Shown one piece after another: positions 1 to 6,435 of a stretch of 19,288 nt of DNA. Below the pieces are notes generated by a model. It was given only the letters and a program-made list of their open reading frames with translations. It searched no databases and had not been told where the DNA came from. This DNA comes from Microbacteriaceae bacterium (GTDB lineage: Bacteria > Actinomycetota > Actinomycetes > Actinomycetales > Microbacteriaceae). Each line of letters starts with the position of its first letter. Position 1 is the stretch's first letter. A program made the translations under genes and the position numbers. The DNA lies in the NCBI GenBank assembly GCA_017744755.1, contig JAGIAU010000011.1:1-19288 (forward strand). Reading direction: 5' to 3'.

Positions 1-191
1 GTCTTCGAGACCTCCGTCGACAGGAAGGCGCCGACGAGGTTCAGACAGGCCGCGATGAGCACAGCCACCTTCGGCTTGAGCGCTCCCGTGGCGATGGGCG
101 TGGCCATCGCGTTCGCGGTGTCGTGGAAGCCGTTCGTGAAGTCGAAGACCAATGCGATCGCGATCACGAGGACGACGATCCACGGCTCCAC
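1..191 (-). CDS. PiT-family inorganic phosphate transporter, N-terminal fragment
   Basis: This is the beginning of a low-affinity inorganic phosphate permease (PiT family, a membrane symporter); the gene runs off the left edge. Read on the minus strand, the 63 visible codons give a hydrophobic first segment (residues about 4-16, WIVVLVIAIALVF) followed by the family hallmark GFHDTANAMATPIATGAL at about residues 21-38 and a second hydrophobic stretch (VAVLIAACLNLVGAFL). The DFTNGFHDTANA block is highly characteristic of PiT proteins. The GTG at 191-189 is chosen because an in-frame TAG lies four codons upstream and a -10 element ends exactly 6 nt before it, suggesting a leaderless mRNA. It is divergent from the exporter operon at 317. 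A candidate PHO box covers its -35 region, fitting phosphate control. Confidence 0.9.
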   Translation of the reverse strand, partial: MEPWIVVLVIAIALVFDFTNGFHDTANAMATPIATGALKPKVAVLIAACLNLVGAFLSTEVSK

Positions 192-197
192 CGGATC

Positions 198-203
198 AGG
201 CTA
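198..203 (-). promoter_or_regulatory. -10 element of the phosphate transporter promoter (leaderless)
   Basis: On the minus strand the hexamer is TAGCCT, matching the TANNNT -10 pattern, and it is followed by exactly 6 nt before the GTG start at 191. That spacing would place transcription start at or next to the start codon. No Shine-Dalgarno sequence precedes the gene, which agrees with a leaderless message. The expected -35 position (about 221-226) falls inside the PHO-box-like repeat. Confidence 0.6.
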
Positions 204-212
204 ACGCGTCGG

Positions 213-234
213 GTTCACCTGTTGTTCACCTTCG
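213..234 (+). promoter_or_regulatory. Candidate PHO box (PhoP direct repeat) upstream of the phosphate transporter
   Basis: Two perfect copies of GTTCACC occur at 213-219 and 224-230, offset by exactly 11 bp. Tandem 11-nt units with a GTTCACC core are the known PhoP recognition pattern in Streptomyces and relatives. The pair lies 10-30 bp upstream of the -10 of the PiT gene, across its expected -35 region. The motif, spacing and neighbouring gene all agree. Whether PhoP activates or represses here cannot be told from sequence. It could also affect the divergent exporter, about 75 bp from that gene's -10. Confidence 0.65.
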
Positions 235-269
235 GGCGTCGCCCGGCGGCCCGAGTCCGGGGGGTCCGG

Positions 270-280
270 GTCCCGGGGAC
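270..280. promoter_or_regulatory. Short perfect inverted repeat upstream of the exporter promoter
   Basis: GTCCCGGGGAC is an 11-bp perfect palindrome around one central base, ending 24 bp before the exporter -10. It sits where a -35 or an operator would be. The surrounding DNA is extremely GC-rich with runs of G and C, so chance palindromes are common; this is only a possible regulator site. Confidence 0.2.
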
Positions 281-304
281 GACGGCGATGTCGGGGGTCG
301 CGCT

Positions 305-310
305 TAGGCT
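305..310 (+). promoter_or_regulatory. -10 element of the ABC-2 exporter operon (leaderless)
   Basis: The hexamer TAGGCT matches TANNNT and is followed by exactly 6 nt before the GTG start codon at 317. This repeats the layout seen for the divergent phosphate transporter and for the TetR gene. The -35 is not convincing (GACGGC at 281-286 is the nearest candidate). Confidence 0.55.
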
Positions 311-316
311 CTTCGG

Positions 317-1252
317 GTGCCCAATGGAGTCGCTCCCGTCATCCGGGCCGCAGGCCTGCGCAAGGTCTACGGCAGCACCGTCGCGGTCGACGACGTGTCG
401 TTCGAGGTCGCGCCGGGGGAGGCGTTCGGCCTGCTCGGGCCGAACGGCGCCGGGAAGTCGACGACCATGCGGATGCTCGGCGCGGTCTCGGCGCGTTCCG
501 GAGGCTCCCTGGAGATCCTCGGCCGCGACCCGGACCGGCAGGGGCCGGAGATCCGCGCGCAGCTCGGCGTGGTGCCGCAGCTCGACAACCTCGACACCGA
601 GCTCAGCGCCCGGGAGAACCTGATCGTCTACGGCCGCTACTTCGGCCTCCCGCATGCGGTCGTGGCCGCGCGCGCCGACGAGCTGCTCGGCTTCGCGCAG
701 CTCGAGGACAAGGCGAAGGCGGCGATCGACGACCTCTCCGGCGGCATGAAGCGGCGCCTCACGATCGCCCGCGCGCTCATCAACGAGCCGCGGATCCTGC
801 TCCTCGACGAGCCGACGACCGGGCTCGACCCGCAGGCGCGGCACATCCTCTGGGACCGGCTGTTCCGGCTCAAGGAGCAGGGCACGACGCTCGTGCTGAC
901 GACGCACTACATGGATGAGGCCGAGCAGCTCTGCGACCGGCTCATCGTCGTCGACCACGGGCGGATCATGGCGGAGGGGACGCCGGCCGGCCTCATCCGC
1001 GAGCACTCGACGCGCGAGGTGCTCGAGGTGCGGTTCGGCTCCGAGCGGAACGCGGAGGCGGCCGTCGCCCTCGCCGACCTCGGCGAGCGGGTCGAGCCGC
1101 TGCCGGACCGCGTGCTCGTCTACGCGGAGAACGGCGAGCACGTGCTCGCGGAGGTGCTCCGCCGTGGCTGGGATCCGGTCACCTCGCTCGTGCGGCGCTC
1201 GTCGCTGGAGGACGTGTTCCTCCGGCTCACGGGGAGGTCGCTCATCGAATGA
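317..1252 (+). CDS. ABC-2 type exporter, ATP-binding protein (NodI/DrrA-like)
   Basis: This cytoplasmic ATPase is expected to drive the two membrane proteins encoded immediately after it, exporting a drug, lipid or polysaccharide-type substrate. The 311-residue protein has Walker A GPNGAGKST at 41-49, the ABC signature LSGGMKRR at 140-147, Walker B LLLDEPTTGLDP from 161, and the switch histidine in TTHYMDEAEQLCDR (His197). The segment VPQLDNLDTELSARENLIVYGRYFG resembles NodI and daunorubicin-resistance ATPases. About 90 residues after the H-loop form the usual C-terminal extension of this family. The GTG at 317 is supported by the -10 element 6 nt upstream. Its TGA overlaps the next ATG by 4 nt. 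The exported substrate cannot be told from sequence. Confidence 0.93.
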   Translation: MPNGVAPVIRAAGLRKVYGSTVAVDDVSFEVAPGEAFGLLGPNGAGKSTTMRMLGAVSARSGGSLEILGRDPDRQGPEIRAQLGVVPQLDNLDTELSARENLIVYGRYFGLPHAVVAARADELLGFAQLEDKAKAAIDDLSGGMKRRLTIARALINEPRILLLDEPTTGLDPQARHILWDRLFRLKEQGTTLVLTTHYMDEAEQLCDRLIVVDHGRIMAEGTPAGLIREHSTREVLEVRFGSERNAEAAVALADLGERVEPLPDRVLVYAENGEHVLAEVLRRGWDPVTSLVRRSSLEDVFLRLTGRSLIE

Positions 1253-2103
1253 CCGTCCTCCCTGGTTCCCGGAGCGAGCGCCGCGAGTCGAAGGGCGCCC
1301 CGGCGCCCGGCGCCCGCTCCCGCCGTCTCGGCCTCTGGTACGTCCTCGAGCACCACATCCGGGACCTCCGCTCCTACGGCTTCGTGACGGTCGCGCAGGC
1401 GGTCGGCACGCCCTTCCTGTCCTGGCTCGCCTTCGGCGTCGGCGTCGGCGCGCTCGTGCAGGCCGGCACCGGCGGCGCGGGCGTCGGCGGCGTCCCGTAC
1501 CTCGCCTTCGTCCTCCCCGCCCTCATGTGCGGGCTCACGCTGCAGGTGTGGGCGGAGGACGCCATGTTCGGCACGCTCCTCGGCGTCATGTGGCGCAGGA
1601 CGTTCATCGCGATGCGCGCCGCCCCGCTCACGGTCCCTCAGATCGCGGGCGGCTTCGTCGCGTCGATCGCGCTGCGTGCGGGGATCACCGCGATCCTGTA
1701 CGCGCTCGTCGCGTGGCTCGCGGGCGCGTTCTCCTCGCCGTGGGCCTGGGCGTCGGTGCTGGCCGCCCTGCTCGGCGCGGCGGCCTTCGGCCTCCCGCTC
1801 GGCGCGTACGCGGCCAGGATCGAGCGGGACACCGGTCAGTTCGCCCTCGTGAACCGCTTCATCGTCATCCCGCTCACGCTCTTCAGCGGCACGATGTTCC
1901 CGCTCGAGGTGCTGCCGATCTGGCTGCAGCCGATCGGCTGGATCAGCCCGCTCTGGCACGCGTCCGAGCTCGCCCGGGCGACTGCCTACGGCCCGACGGG
2001 GCCGGGCTGGCTGTACCTCGTGCACGTCGTCGTGCTGCTCGCCGCGATCGTCGTCGGCTGGGTGCTCGTCGTCCGCGGACTGCGGCGGAGGCTCGAGAAA
2101 TGA
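1249..2103 (+). CDS. ABC-2 type exporter permease 1
   Basis: This 284-residue integral membrane protein forms one half of the exporter channel. After a basic cytoplasmic N-terminus (about 45 residues) there are about six hydrophobic segments typical of the ABC-2 membrane family, and the later motif LFSGTMFPLEVLPIWLQPIGWISPLWHASELAR matches the conserved ABC-2 region (FSGxxFPxxxLPxWL...PLxHxxELxR). The start codon shares an ATGA with the upstream ATPase stop, and its own stop overlaps the next permease in the same way, so the three genes are translationally coupled. Two different permease genes imply a heterodimeric transporter. Confidence 0.9.
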   Translation: MTVLPGSRSERRESKGAPAPGARSRRLGLWYVLEHHIRDLRSYGFVTVAQAVGTPFLSWLAFGVGVGALVQAGTGGAGVGGVPYLAFVLPALMCGLTLQVWAEDAMFGTLLGVMWRRTFIAMRAAPLTVPQIAGGFVASIALRAGITAILYALVAWLAGAFSSPWAWASVLAALLGAAAFGLPLGAYAARIERDTGQFALVNRFIVIPLTLFSGTMFPLEVLPIWLQPIGWISPLWHASELARATAYGPTGPGWLYLVHVVVLLAAIVVGWVLVVRGLRRRLEK

Positions 2104-2924
2104 CGTCGCTCAGCGAGCTGCGCGCGCCGAAGGAGGCGCGCGGCGTCGGGGCGCTCTCCTCCGGCAACGCCTACGCCGTCTTCAACCGCAACCTCGTCGG
2201 CGCGCGCGGCACGAACCTCTGGGTCATGGTGTCCGGGTTCTTCGAGCCCGTGTTCTACCTGCTCTCCCTCGGCGCCGGCCTCGGCGGGCTCATCGGCGCG
2301 GTCGAGCTGCCGGACGGCCGGGCCGTCTCCTACGCCGCGTTCATCGCCCCGGGGCTGCTCGCCGCCGCCGCGATGACGGGGGCGATCGCGGACGCCGCGT
2401 GGAACGTGTTCTTCAAGATGCGCTTCATGCGCGTCTACGACGCGATGCTCGCGACGAGCCTCGGCCCGCTCGATGTCGCCCTCGGCGAGATGGCCTGGGC
2501 GCTCTTCCGCGGCGGACTCTACGGGACCGCGTTCCTCGTCGTCATGCAGCTCGCGGGGCTGAACCTGTCGTGGACCGCGATCCTCGCCATCCCGGCGGCG
2601 CTCGTCGTCGCCTTCGGCTTCGCCTCCGTCGCGATGGGGATCACGAGCTATCTGAGGTCGTTCCAGCAGATGGACTGGATCGCGTTCGTCATGCTGCCGA
2701 TGTACATGCTCTCGGGCACGTTCTTCCCGATCTCGCAGTACCCGGACTGGGTGCAATGGATCGTCATGGCCTTCCCGCTGTGGCACGGGACGGAGCTGAT
2801 CCGCGGCCTCACGACGGGCGCGCTCGACTGGTCGATGCTCATCCACGTCGGCTACTTCGCCGTGATGATCGCGCTCGGCATCGTCTTCGCGACGCGGCGG
2901 CTCCGGGCGCTGTTCCTGTCTTGA
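2100..2924 (+). CDS. ABC-2 type exporter permease 2 (NodJ-like)
   Basis: This 274-residue membrane protein is the second half of the exporter. The region FIAPGLLAAAAMTGAIADAAWNVFFKMRFMRVYDAMLATSLGPLDVALGEMAWALFRG follows the NodJ pattern, and MLSGTFFPISQYPDWVQWIVMAFPLWHGTELIRGL is the ABC-2 signature near the C-terminus. About six transmembrane segments are visible. The frame is open far upstream, but the ATG at 2100 fits best because it makes a 4-nt overlap with the previous permease and gives a protein of family length. The gene ends 82 bp before the TetR gene, with no clear terminator between them. Confidence 0.9.
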   Translation: MTSLSELRAPKEARGVGALSSGNAYAVFNRNLVGARGTNLWVMVSGFFEPVFYLLSLGAGLGGLIGAVELPDGRAVSYAAFIAPGLLAAAAMTGAIADAAWNVFFKMRFMRVYDAMLATSLGPLDVALGEMAWALFRGGLYGTAFLVVMQLAGLNLSWTAILAIPAALVVAFGFASVAMGITSYLRSFQQMDWIAFVMLPMYMLSGTFFPISQYPDWVQWIVMAFPLWHGTELIRGLTTGALDWSMLIHVGYFAVMIALGIVFATRRLRALFLS

Positions 2925-2951
2925 GGCTCAGCACGCACGCACGATCCTCTG

Positions 2952-2965
2952 ACCGATCATCCGGT
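2952..2965. promoter_or_regulatory. Operator-like inverted repeat upstream of the TetR gene
   Basis: ACCGATCATCCGGT has the form ACCG-N6-CGGT and lies just upstream of the -35 of the TetR gene. A second copy of the same form, matching at 10 of 14 bases, lies between the -35 and -10 of the adjacent catabolic operon (3710-3723). TetR-family repressors usually control their own gene and a neighbour, so the shared motif is a reasonable candidate for this regulator's site. Confidence 0.45.
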
Positions 2966-2971
2966 TTGATA

Positions 2972-3000
2972 TTGGTCGACCCCGCGCGGCGCGATACGCT
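2972..3000 (+). promoter_or_regulatory. Promoter of the TetR-family gene (leaderless)
   Basis: A -35 of TTGGTC (2972-2977) and a -10 of TACGCT (2995-3000) are separated by 17 bp. The -10 is followed by exactly 6 nt before the GTG at 3007, so transcription would begin at or beside the start codon. This is the best-formed of the three leaderless promoters in the window. Confidence 0.6.
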
Positions 3001-3006
3001 GGGAGC

Positions 3007-3631
3007 GTGGGCGCCAAGCTCGGTCAGAACAATGTCAAGGGTGAGCAGACCAAGCTCGCCATCCTCGCCGCTGCCGAGCACGTCTTCGCCGAGGCGGGCT
3101 ACCGGGGGTCGAGCCTCGCCGCGGTCGCGGAGCGCGCGGGCGTGACGCAGTCCGGGCTGCTGCACCACTTCCGCACCAAGGAGGAGCTGCTGCTCGCGGT
3201 GCTCGACCGGCACGAGGCGGCGGACGATGCGCTCATCATCCGCTCGCTGAGCCGCGGCGGGGCGAATGTGATCGACGGCCTGGCCGAGCTGCTCGTCGAG
3301 TCGGCGTCGAACCGCGTCCGAGTGCGACTGTTCGCCGTGCTGGTGGCCGAGTGCACCGCGGTGGACCACCCCGGTCACGAGTACATCGCGTCCCGTCCTC
3401 GATCTCGACCAGCTGGGTGACCGGCTCGTCGGCGCGCTCGCCACCGGCATCGACGCGGGGGCGGTCCGCTCCGACGCGCCGCTCGAGGCGACCGCGGCGG
3501 CCCTCATCGCGCTGATGGACGGCATCCAGCTCCAGTGGATCTACGACCACGGGGTCGACATGCTGGCGAGCTTCGTGACCGTGAGCGCCGCGCTGCGTGC
3601 GGCGATCGCCCCGCTGGTCACCGTCGCCTGA
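3007..3631 (+). pseudogene. TetR/AcrR-family transcriptional regulator, frameshifted
   Basis: This encodes a TetR-type DNA-binding repressor, probably of the downstream transporter-hydrolase operon. The N-terminal helix-turn-helix is complete (TKLAILAAAEHVFAEAGYRGSSLAAVAERAGVTQSGLLHHFRTKEELLLAVL, about residues 16-67). The ligand domain continues to HPGHEYI near residue 126, after which this frame reads a few codons (ASRPRSRPAG) and stops at 3420. The missing C-terminal half is intact in the +1 frame from about 3395 to the TGA at 3629-3631 (VLDLDQLGDRLVGALATGIDAGAVRSD ... ALMDGIQLQWIYDHGVDM), a typical TetR ending. Family alignment from memory suggests that a few residues between HEY and VLDL are also missing, so a small deletion not divisible by three at about 3388-3396 is likely. 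A base-call error is the alternative. Confidence 0.8.
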
Positions 3632-3698
3632 CCCCGCTCGCCCGAGCCGTCCCGCCTGCCCGGCTGCCGAGCGGCCGGCGGCCTTGATGTCGCTGCAA

Positions 3699-3728
3699 TT
3701 GATTTACCGACCGACTACACGGTATGGT
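3699..3728 (+). promoter_or_regulatory. Promoter of the eight-gene transport/hydrolase operon
   Basis: A -35 of TTGATT (3699-3704) and a -10 of TATGGT (3723-3728), 18 bp apart, stand out in an AT-richer island of otherwise GC-rich DNA. The predicted transcription start is near 3735, leaving a leader of about 170 nt before the binding-protein gene at 3907. An inverted repeat lies between the two hexamers, which suits repression by blocking RNA polymerase. Confidence 0.55.
3705..3724. promoter_or_regulatory. Candidate TetR operator inside the operon promoter
   Basis: The 20-bp site is bounded by TACCG (3705-3709) and its complement CGGTA (3720-3724), with 10 bp between. Inside it, ACCGACTACACGGT (3710-3723) repeats the ACCG-N6-CGGT form found upstream of the TetR gene. 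The site fills the -35/-10 spacer and touches the -10. Position, symmetry and a related copy at the regulator gene support it as the binding site of the neighbouring TetR protein, but binding is inferred. Confidence 0.5.
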
Positions 3729-3770
3729 TTTGGAGATCGAACGTGATGACTCGATGGAGAGTGAACTCGA

Positions 3771-3848
3771 ATGCACCGCACCGCCCCGGCCACGCCGTCG
3801 GCGCCATGGCGTGCACGGGCGCAGCGCCATCAGGGCGCGTCGATCTAG
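3771..3848 (+). other. Possible 25-codon leader reading frame in the operon's 5' UTR
   Basis: In the leader, GGAGAG at 3756-3761 lies 9 nt before the ATG at 3771, a good ribosome-binding spacing. The frame encodes 25 residues beginning MHRTAPATPSAPW and rich in Ala, Arg and Pro, ending at TAG 3846-3848. A second unannotated frame, ATG 3806 to TGA 3910, overlaps it and shares its stop with the binding-protein start (ATGA); it has no clear ribosome binding site and uses codons rare for this genome (CTA, AGA). Either could be a regulatory leader peptide, but both may be chance. Confidence 0.2.
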
Positions 3849-3891
3849 CGCTTTGCGCCGCCCGGACCACCGGTCGGCGTCGGAGAAGAAC

Positions 3892-3896
3892 AGGAG
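3892..3896 (+). promoter_or_regulatory. Ribosome binding site deciding the binding-protein start
   Basis: AGGAG lies 10 nt before the ATG at 3907. The same frame is open upstream to an ATG at 3724, but that ATG lies inside the -10 element, and its use would bury the lipoprotein signal behind 61 charged residues. This site settles the start at 3907. Confidence 0.7.
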
Positions 3897-3906
3897 AACT
3901 ACAGCA

Positions 3907-5427
3907 ATGAAGCTCAAGTCCACCGCCGGGGCGACGGCCGTCCTCGCCGCGGTCGCCCTCGTCGCCGCGGGATGCGCCGCGGGCACGCCGGCCCCCGAGC
4001 CGACGTCGGCGACCGGCGGCACGCTCACCCTCGGCGCCACCTTCGACGCCACCAGCTGGGACCCGGCCGACGCCGAGTTCGGCAACCGCATCCAGTACAT
4101 GCAGCCCGTCTACGACTCGCTGCTCCACATCACGCCGGACCTGGAGATCGAGCCGTGGCTCGCGAGCGGCTACGAGTACAACGACGACTTCACCGAGCTG
4201 ACGCTGACGCTGCGCGACGACGTCGTCTTCACCGACGGCGAGGCCTTCGACGCGTCGGTCGCCAAGGCGAACCTCGAGCACTTCCAGAGCGGCACCGGCC
4301 AGAACTCGATCACCCTCGGAGCGGTCGAGTCGATCGAGACGACGGGCGACTACGAGCTCGTGCTCGACCTCTCGGCGCCGGACCCCGCGCTGCTGCGCAA
4401 CCTCGCCCTCGTCTCCGGCATGCAGGCGAGCCCGGCGGCGCTCGAGGGCGGCGAGCTCAAGACCACTCCGGTCGGATCGGGCCCGTACGTGCTCGACAGC
4501 GCGGCGACCGTGAACGGGAGCCAGTACACCTACACCCGCAATCCGGAGTACTGGAACGCGGCGGCGTTCCCGTTCGACGAGATCGTGATCAAGCCGCTCA
4601 CGGACCTCACGGCGCGGTTGAACGCGCTCAAGGCCGGCGAGATCGACGCGGCGCTCGCCGACGCGAAGTCGATGGGCGAGGCGCAGGCCAGCGGCCTCGA
4701 CGTCCAGACGATGCAGGGCGACTGGCAGGGCGTGTTCATCGTCGACCGCGACGGCACCAAGGTGCCGGCGCTCGCCGACCCGCGCGTGCGCCAGGCGATC
4801 AACTACGCGATCGACGCGGACGGGATCCTTGCCGCGATCCGGCTCGGCGAGGGCCAGCGCACGACGCAGATCTTCCACCCGAGCAGCCAGGCGTTCTCGG
4901 CCGGACTCGACTCGGCGTACTCGTACGACCCGGAGAAGGCCAAGGCCCTGCTCGCCGAGGCCGGGTACCCGGACGGGTTCACCGTGACCATGCCCGACAT
5001 CGCCGCCTTCGCCGACATCCAGGCGGTCGCCTACCAGCAGCTCGGTGACGTCGGCATCACGGTGCAGGCGCAGCCGGTCGCGGCCGACCAGGTGATCTCG
5101 ACGCTGCTCTCGGGCGAGTTCCCGATGTTCCTCTTCTCGTGGGGCTCCTCGAACGCGTGGCAGGACATCCTGAAGGTCGTCCAGCCGAACGCGCCGTGGA
5201 ACATGTACCACAACGCGACGCCGGAGCTCGACGCGCTCATCGCGACCGCTCAGGCGGAGGGGACCGACGAGGCCTTCCAGGCCGTGAACGAGTACCTCGT
5301 CGAGCAGGCCTGGTTCGCGCCGTGGTACGTGCAGAACAACGTCTACGTCTCCAGCCCGGAGGTCGCCGTCACGATGCAGCCGCAGAACGTGGTGCCCTAC
5401 ATCTGGAACTTCGCGCCCGCGAAGTGA
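3907..5427 (+). CDS. ABC transporter solute-binding lipoprotein, SBP_bac_5 (DppA/OppA) family
   Basis: This is the extracellular, membrane-anchored receptor that captures the substrate for the importer encoded downstream. The 506-residue precursor has a lysine-containing N-terminus, a hydrophobic core and a lipobox LVAAGC with the lipidated cysteine at residue 23. The mature part follows the family 5 binding-protein plan: SWDPADAEFGNRIQYMQPVYDSLL early, then WLASGYEYNDDFTELTLTLRDDVVFTDGEAFDA, then GSGPYVLDS, YTRNPEYWN, DPRVRQAINYAID, and YDPEKAKALLAEAGYPDGF. Length is normal. Family members bind di/oligopeptides, nickel chelates, glutathione or oligosaccharides, so the ligand is open; the linked beta-glucosidase and esterase point to a glycoside or acylated sugar. 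It starts the eight-gene operon and is separated from the first permease by a strong hairpin. Confidence 0.93.
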   Translation: MKLKSTAGATAVLAAVALVAAGCAAGTPAPEPTSATGGTLTLGATFDATSWDPADAEFGNRIQYMQPVYDSLLHITPDLEIEPWLASGYEYNDDFTELTLTLRDDVVFTDGEAFDASVAKANLEHFQSGTGQNSITLGAVESIETTGDYELVLDLSAPDPALLRNLALVSGMQASPAALEGGELKTTPVGSGPYVLDSAATVNGSQYTYTRNPEYWNAAAFPFDEIVIKPLTDLTARLNALKAGEIDAALADAKSMGEAQASGLDVQTMQGDWQGVFIVDRDGTKVPALADPRVRQAINYAIDADGILAAIRLGEGQRTTQIFHPSSQAFSAGLDSAYSYDPEKAKALLAEAGYPDGFTVTMPDIAAFADIQAVAYQQLGDVGITVQAQPVAADQVISTLLSGEFPMFLFSWGSSNAWQDILKVVQPNAPWNMYHNATPELDALIATAQAEGTDEAFQAVNEYLVEQAWFAPWYVQNNVYVSSPEVAVTMQPQNVVPYIWNFAPAK

Positions 5428-5433
5428 TCGAGC

Positions 5434-5463
5434 GCCGGGGTGCGGCGAACGCCGCACCCCGGC
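5434..5463. repeat. Intercistronic stem-loop between binding protein and permease
   Basis: A perfect 13-bp stem (5434-5446 with 5451-5463) closes on a 4-nt GAAC loop, 6 bp after the binding-protein stop. No run of T follows. Such stem-loops commonly lie between a binding-protein gene and its permease, where they protect the upstream mRNA or dampen downstream transcription so that the receptor is made in excess. Partial termination is therefore more likely than a full stop. Confidence 0.7.
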
Positions 5464-5493
5464 CTCGCCATCGCCCCGACACACGGAAAGCCG

Positions 5494-6435
5494 ATGCTTC
5501 TCTTCCTCACCCGACGACTCGCCTCCGGCGTCGTCCTGATCTTCGCGGCCGCGACGCTGACGTTCCTGCTGATGAGCCTCTCCGGCGGCAATCCGGCGCG
5601 CAACATCCTCGGCGAGGGCGCGACCGAGGCGCAGGTCGCCGCCAAGGCGGCCGAGCTCGGCCTCGACCGCCCGGTCTGGGAGCGCTACGGCGACTGGCTC
5701 GCCGGCGCCCTGCACGGCGACTTCGGCCGGTCGTGGTTCACGGGCGAGCCCGTCATGACGACGATCGCGACGCGCCTGCCGGTCTCGCTCTCGCTTGTCT
5801 CCGTCGCGATCCTCGTCACCGCCGTGCTGGCGATCGTGCTCGGCATGGCGGCCGCGGTGCGCCGCGGCTGGATCGATCGCTTCGTCCAGATCTTCGCCGT
5901 CATCGGCTTCGCGCTCCCGAACTTCTGGGTCGCGCTCGTGCTCGTGACCGTCTTCGCTGTGACGCTGCGGCTCCTGCCGGCGACCGGCTACACGCCCATC
6001 GCCACCGACCCCGGGAAGTGGGCGGTCGGCCTCGTGCTGCCGGTGATCGCCCTCGCGATCGGCACGATCGCGTCGACGGCGCAGCAGGTGCGCGGCGCGA
6101 CCATCGACATCCTGGAGCGGGACTTCGTCCGCACCCTGCGCGCCCGGGGCGTGCGCCCGAGCTCGCTGCTCTTCCGGCACGTGCTGCGCAACGCCGCCGG
6201 ACCGGCGCTGACCGTGCTCTCCCTGCAGTTCATCGGGCTCCTGTCGGGCGCCATCGTCATCGAGAAGGTGTTCGCGCTGCCCGGCCTCGGGAGCATGGCG
6301 GTCACCGCGACGACGCAGGGCGATCTCCCGCAGATCCTCGCCATCGTCGTCGTCATGGTGCTGCTCGTCGTCGTCGTCAACCTGATCATCGACATCCTCG
6401 CGGGATGGCTCAACCCGAAGGCGCGTGTGGCATGA
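5494..6435 (+). CDS. ABC importer permease B (DppB/OppB-like)
   Basis: This 313-residue inner-membrane protein is one of the two channel subunits of the oligopeptide-type importer. It opens with the family pattern (LFLTRRLASGVVLIFAAATLTFLLMSLSGGNPA), carries the periplasmic LGLDRPVWERYGDWLAGALHGDFGRSW motif at about 56-82, and has the ATPase-contact EAA loop FVRTLRARGVRPSSLLFRHVLRN. About six transmembrane segments are evident. The frame opens at a GTG at 5440, but that lies inside the preceding hairpin; ATG 5494, with GGAAAG at 5485-5490, matches the usual N-terminus. Its TGA overlaps the next gene's ATG. Confidence 0.92.
   Translation: MLLFLTRRLASGVVLIFAAATLTFLLMSLSGGNPARNILGEGATEAQVAAKAAELGLDRPVWERYGDWLAGALHGDFGRSWFTGEPVMTTIATRLPVSLSLVSVAILVTAVLAIVLGMAAAVRRGWIDRFVQIFAVIGFALPNFWVALVLVTVFAVTLRLLPATGYTPIATDPGKWAVGLVLPVIALAIGTIASTAQQVRGATIDILERDFVRTLRARGVRPSSLLFRHVLRNAAGPALTVLSLQFIGLLSGAIVIEKVFALPGLGSMAVTATTQGDLPQILAIVVVMVLLVVVVNLIIDILAGWLNPKARVA

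Noticed and set aside
3632..3698. Possible terminator after the TetR gene
   Set aside because: Only short, imperfect GC-rich pairings (CCGCC/GGCGG) can be drawn; no clean stem or T-run.
3724..3906. Upstream in-frame extension of the binding-protein gene to ATG 3724
   Set aside because: That ATG is inside the -10 element, and the extension would place about 61 charged residues before the lipoprotein signal; AGGAG before ATG 3907 decides the start.
3715..6180. An 821-codon minus-strand open frame opposite the binding-protein and permease genes
   Set aside because: Arg/Asp/Glu/Val-rich low-complexity translation with no family motif, typical antisense shadow in high-GC DNA; the plus-strand genes here have clear domains.
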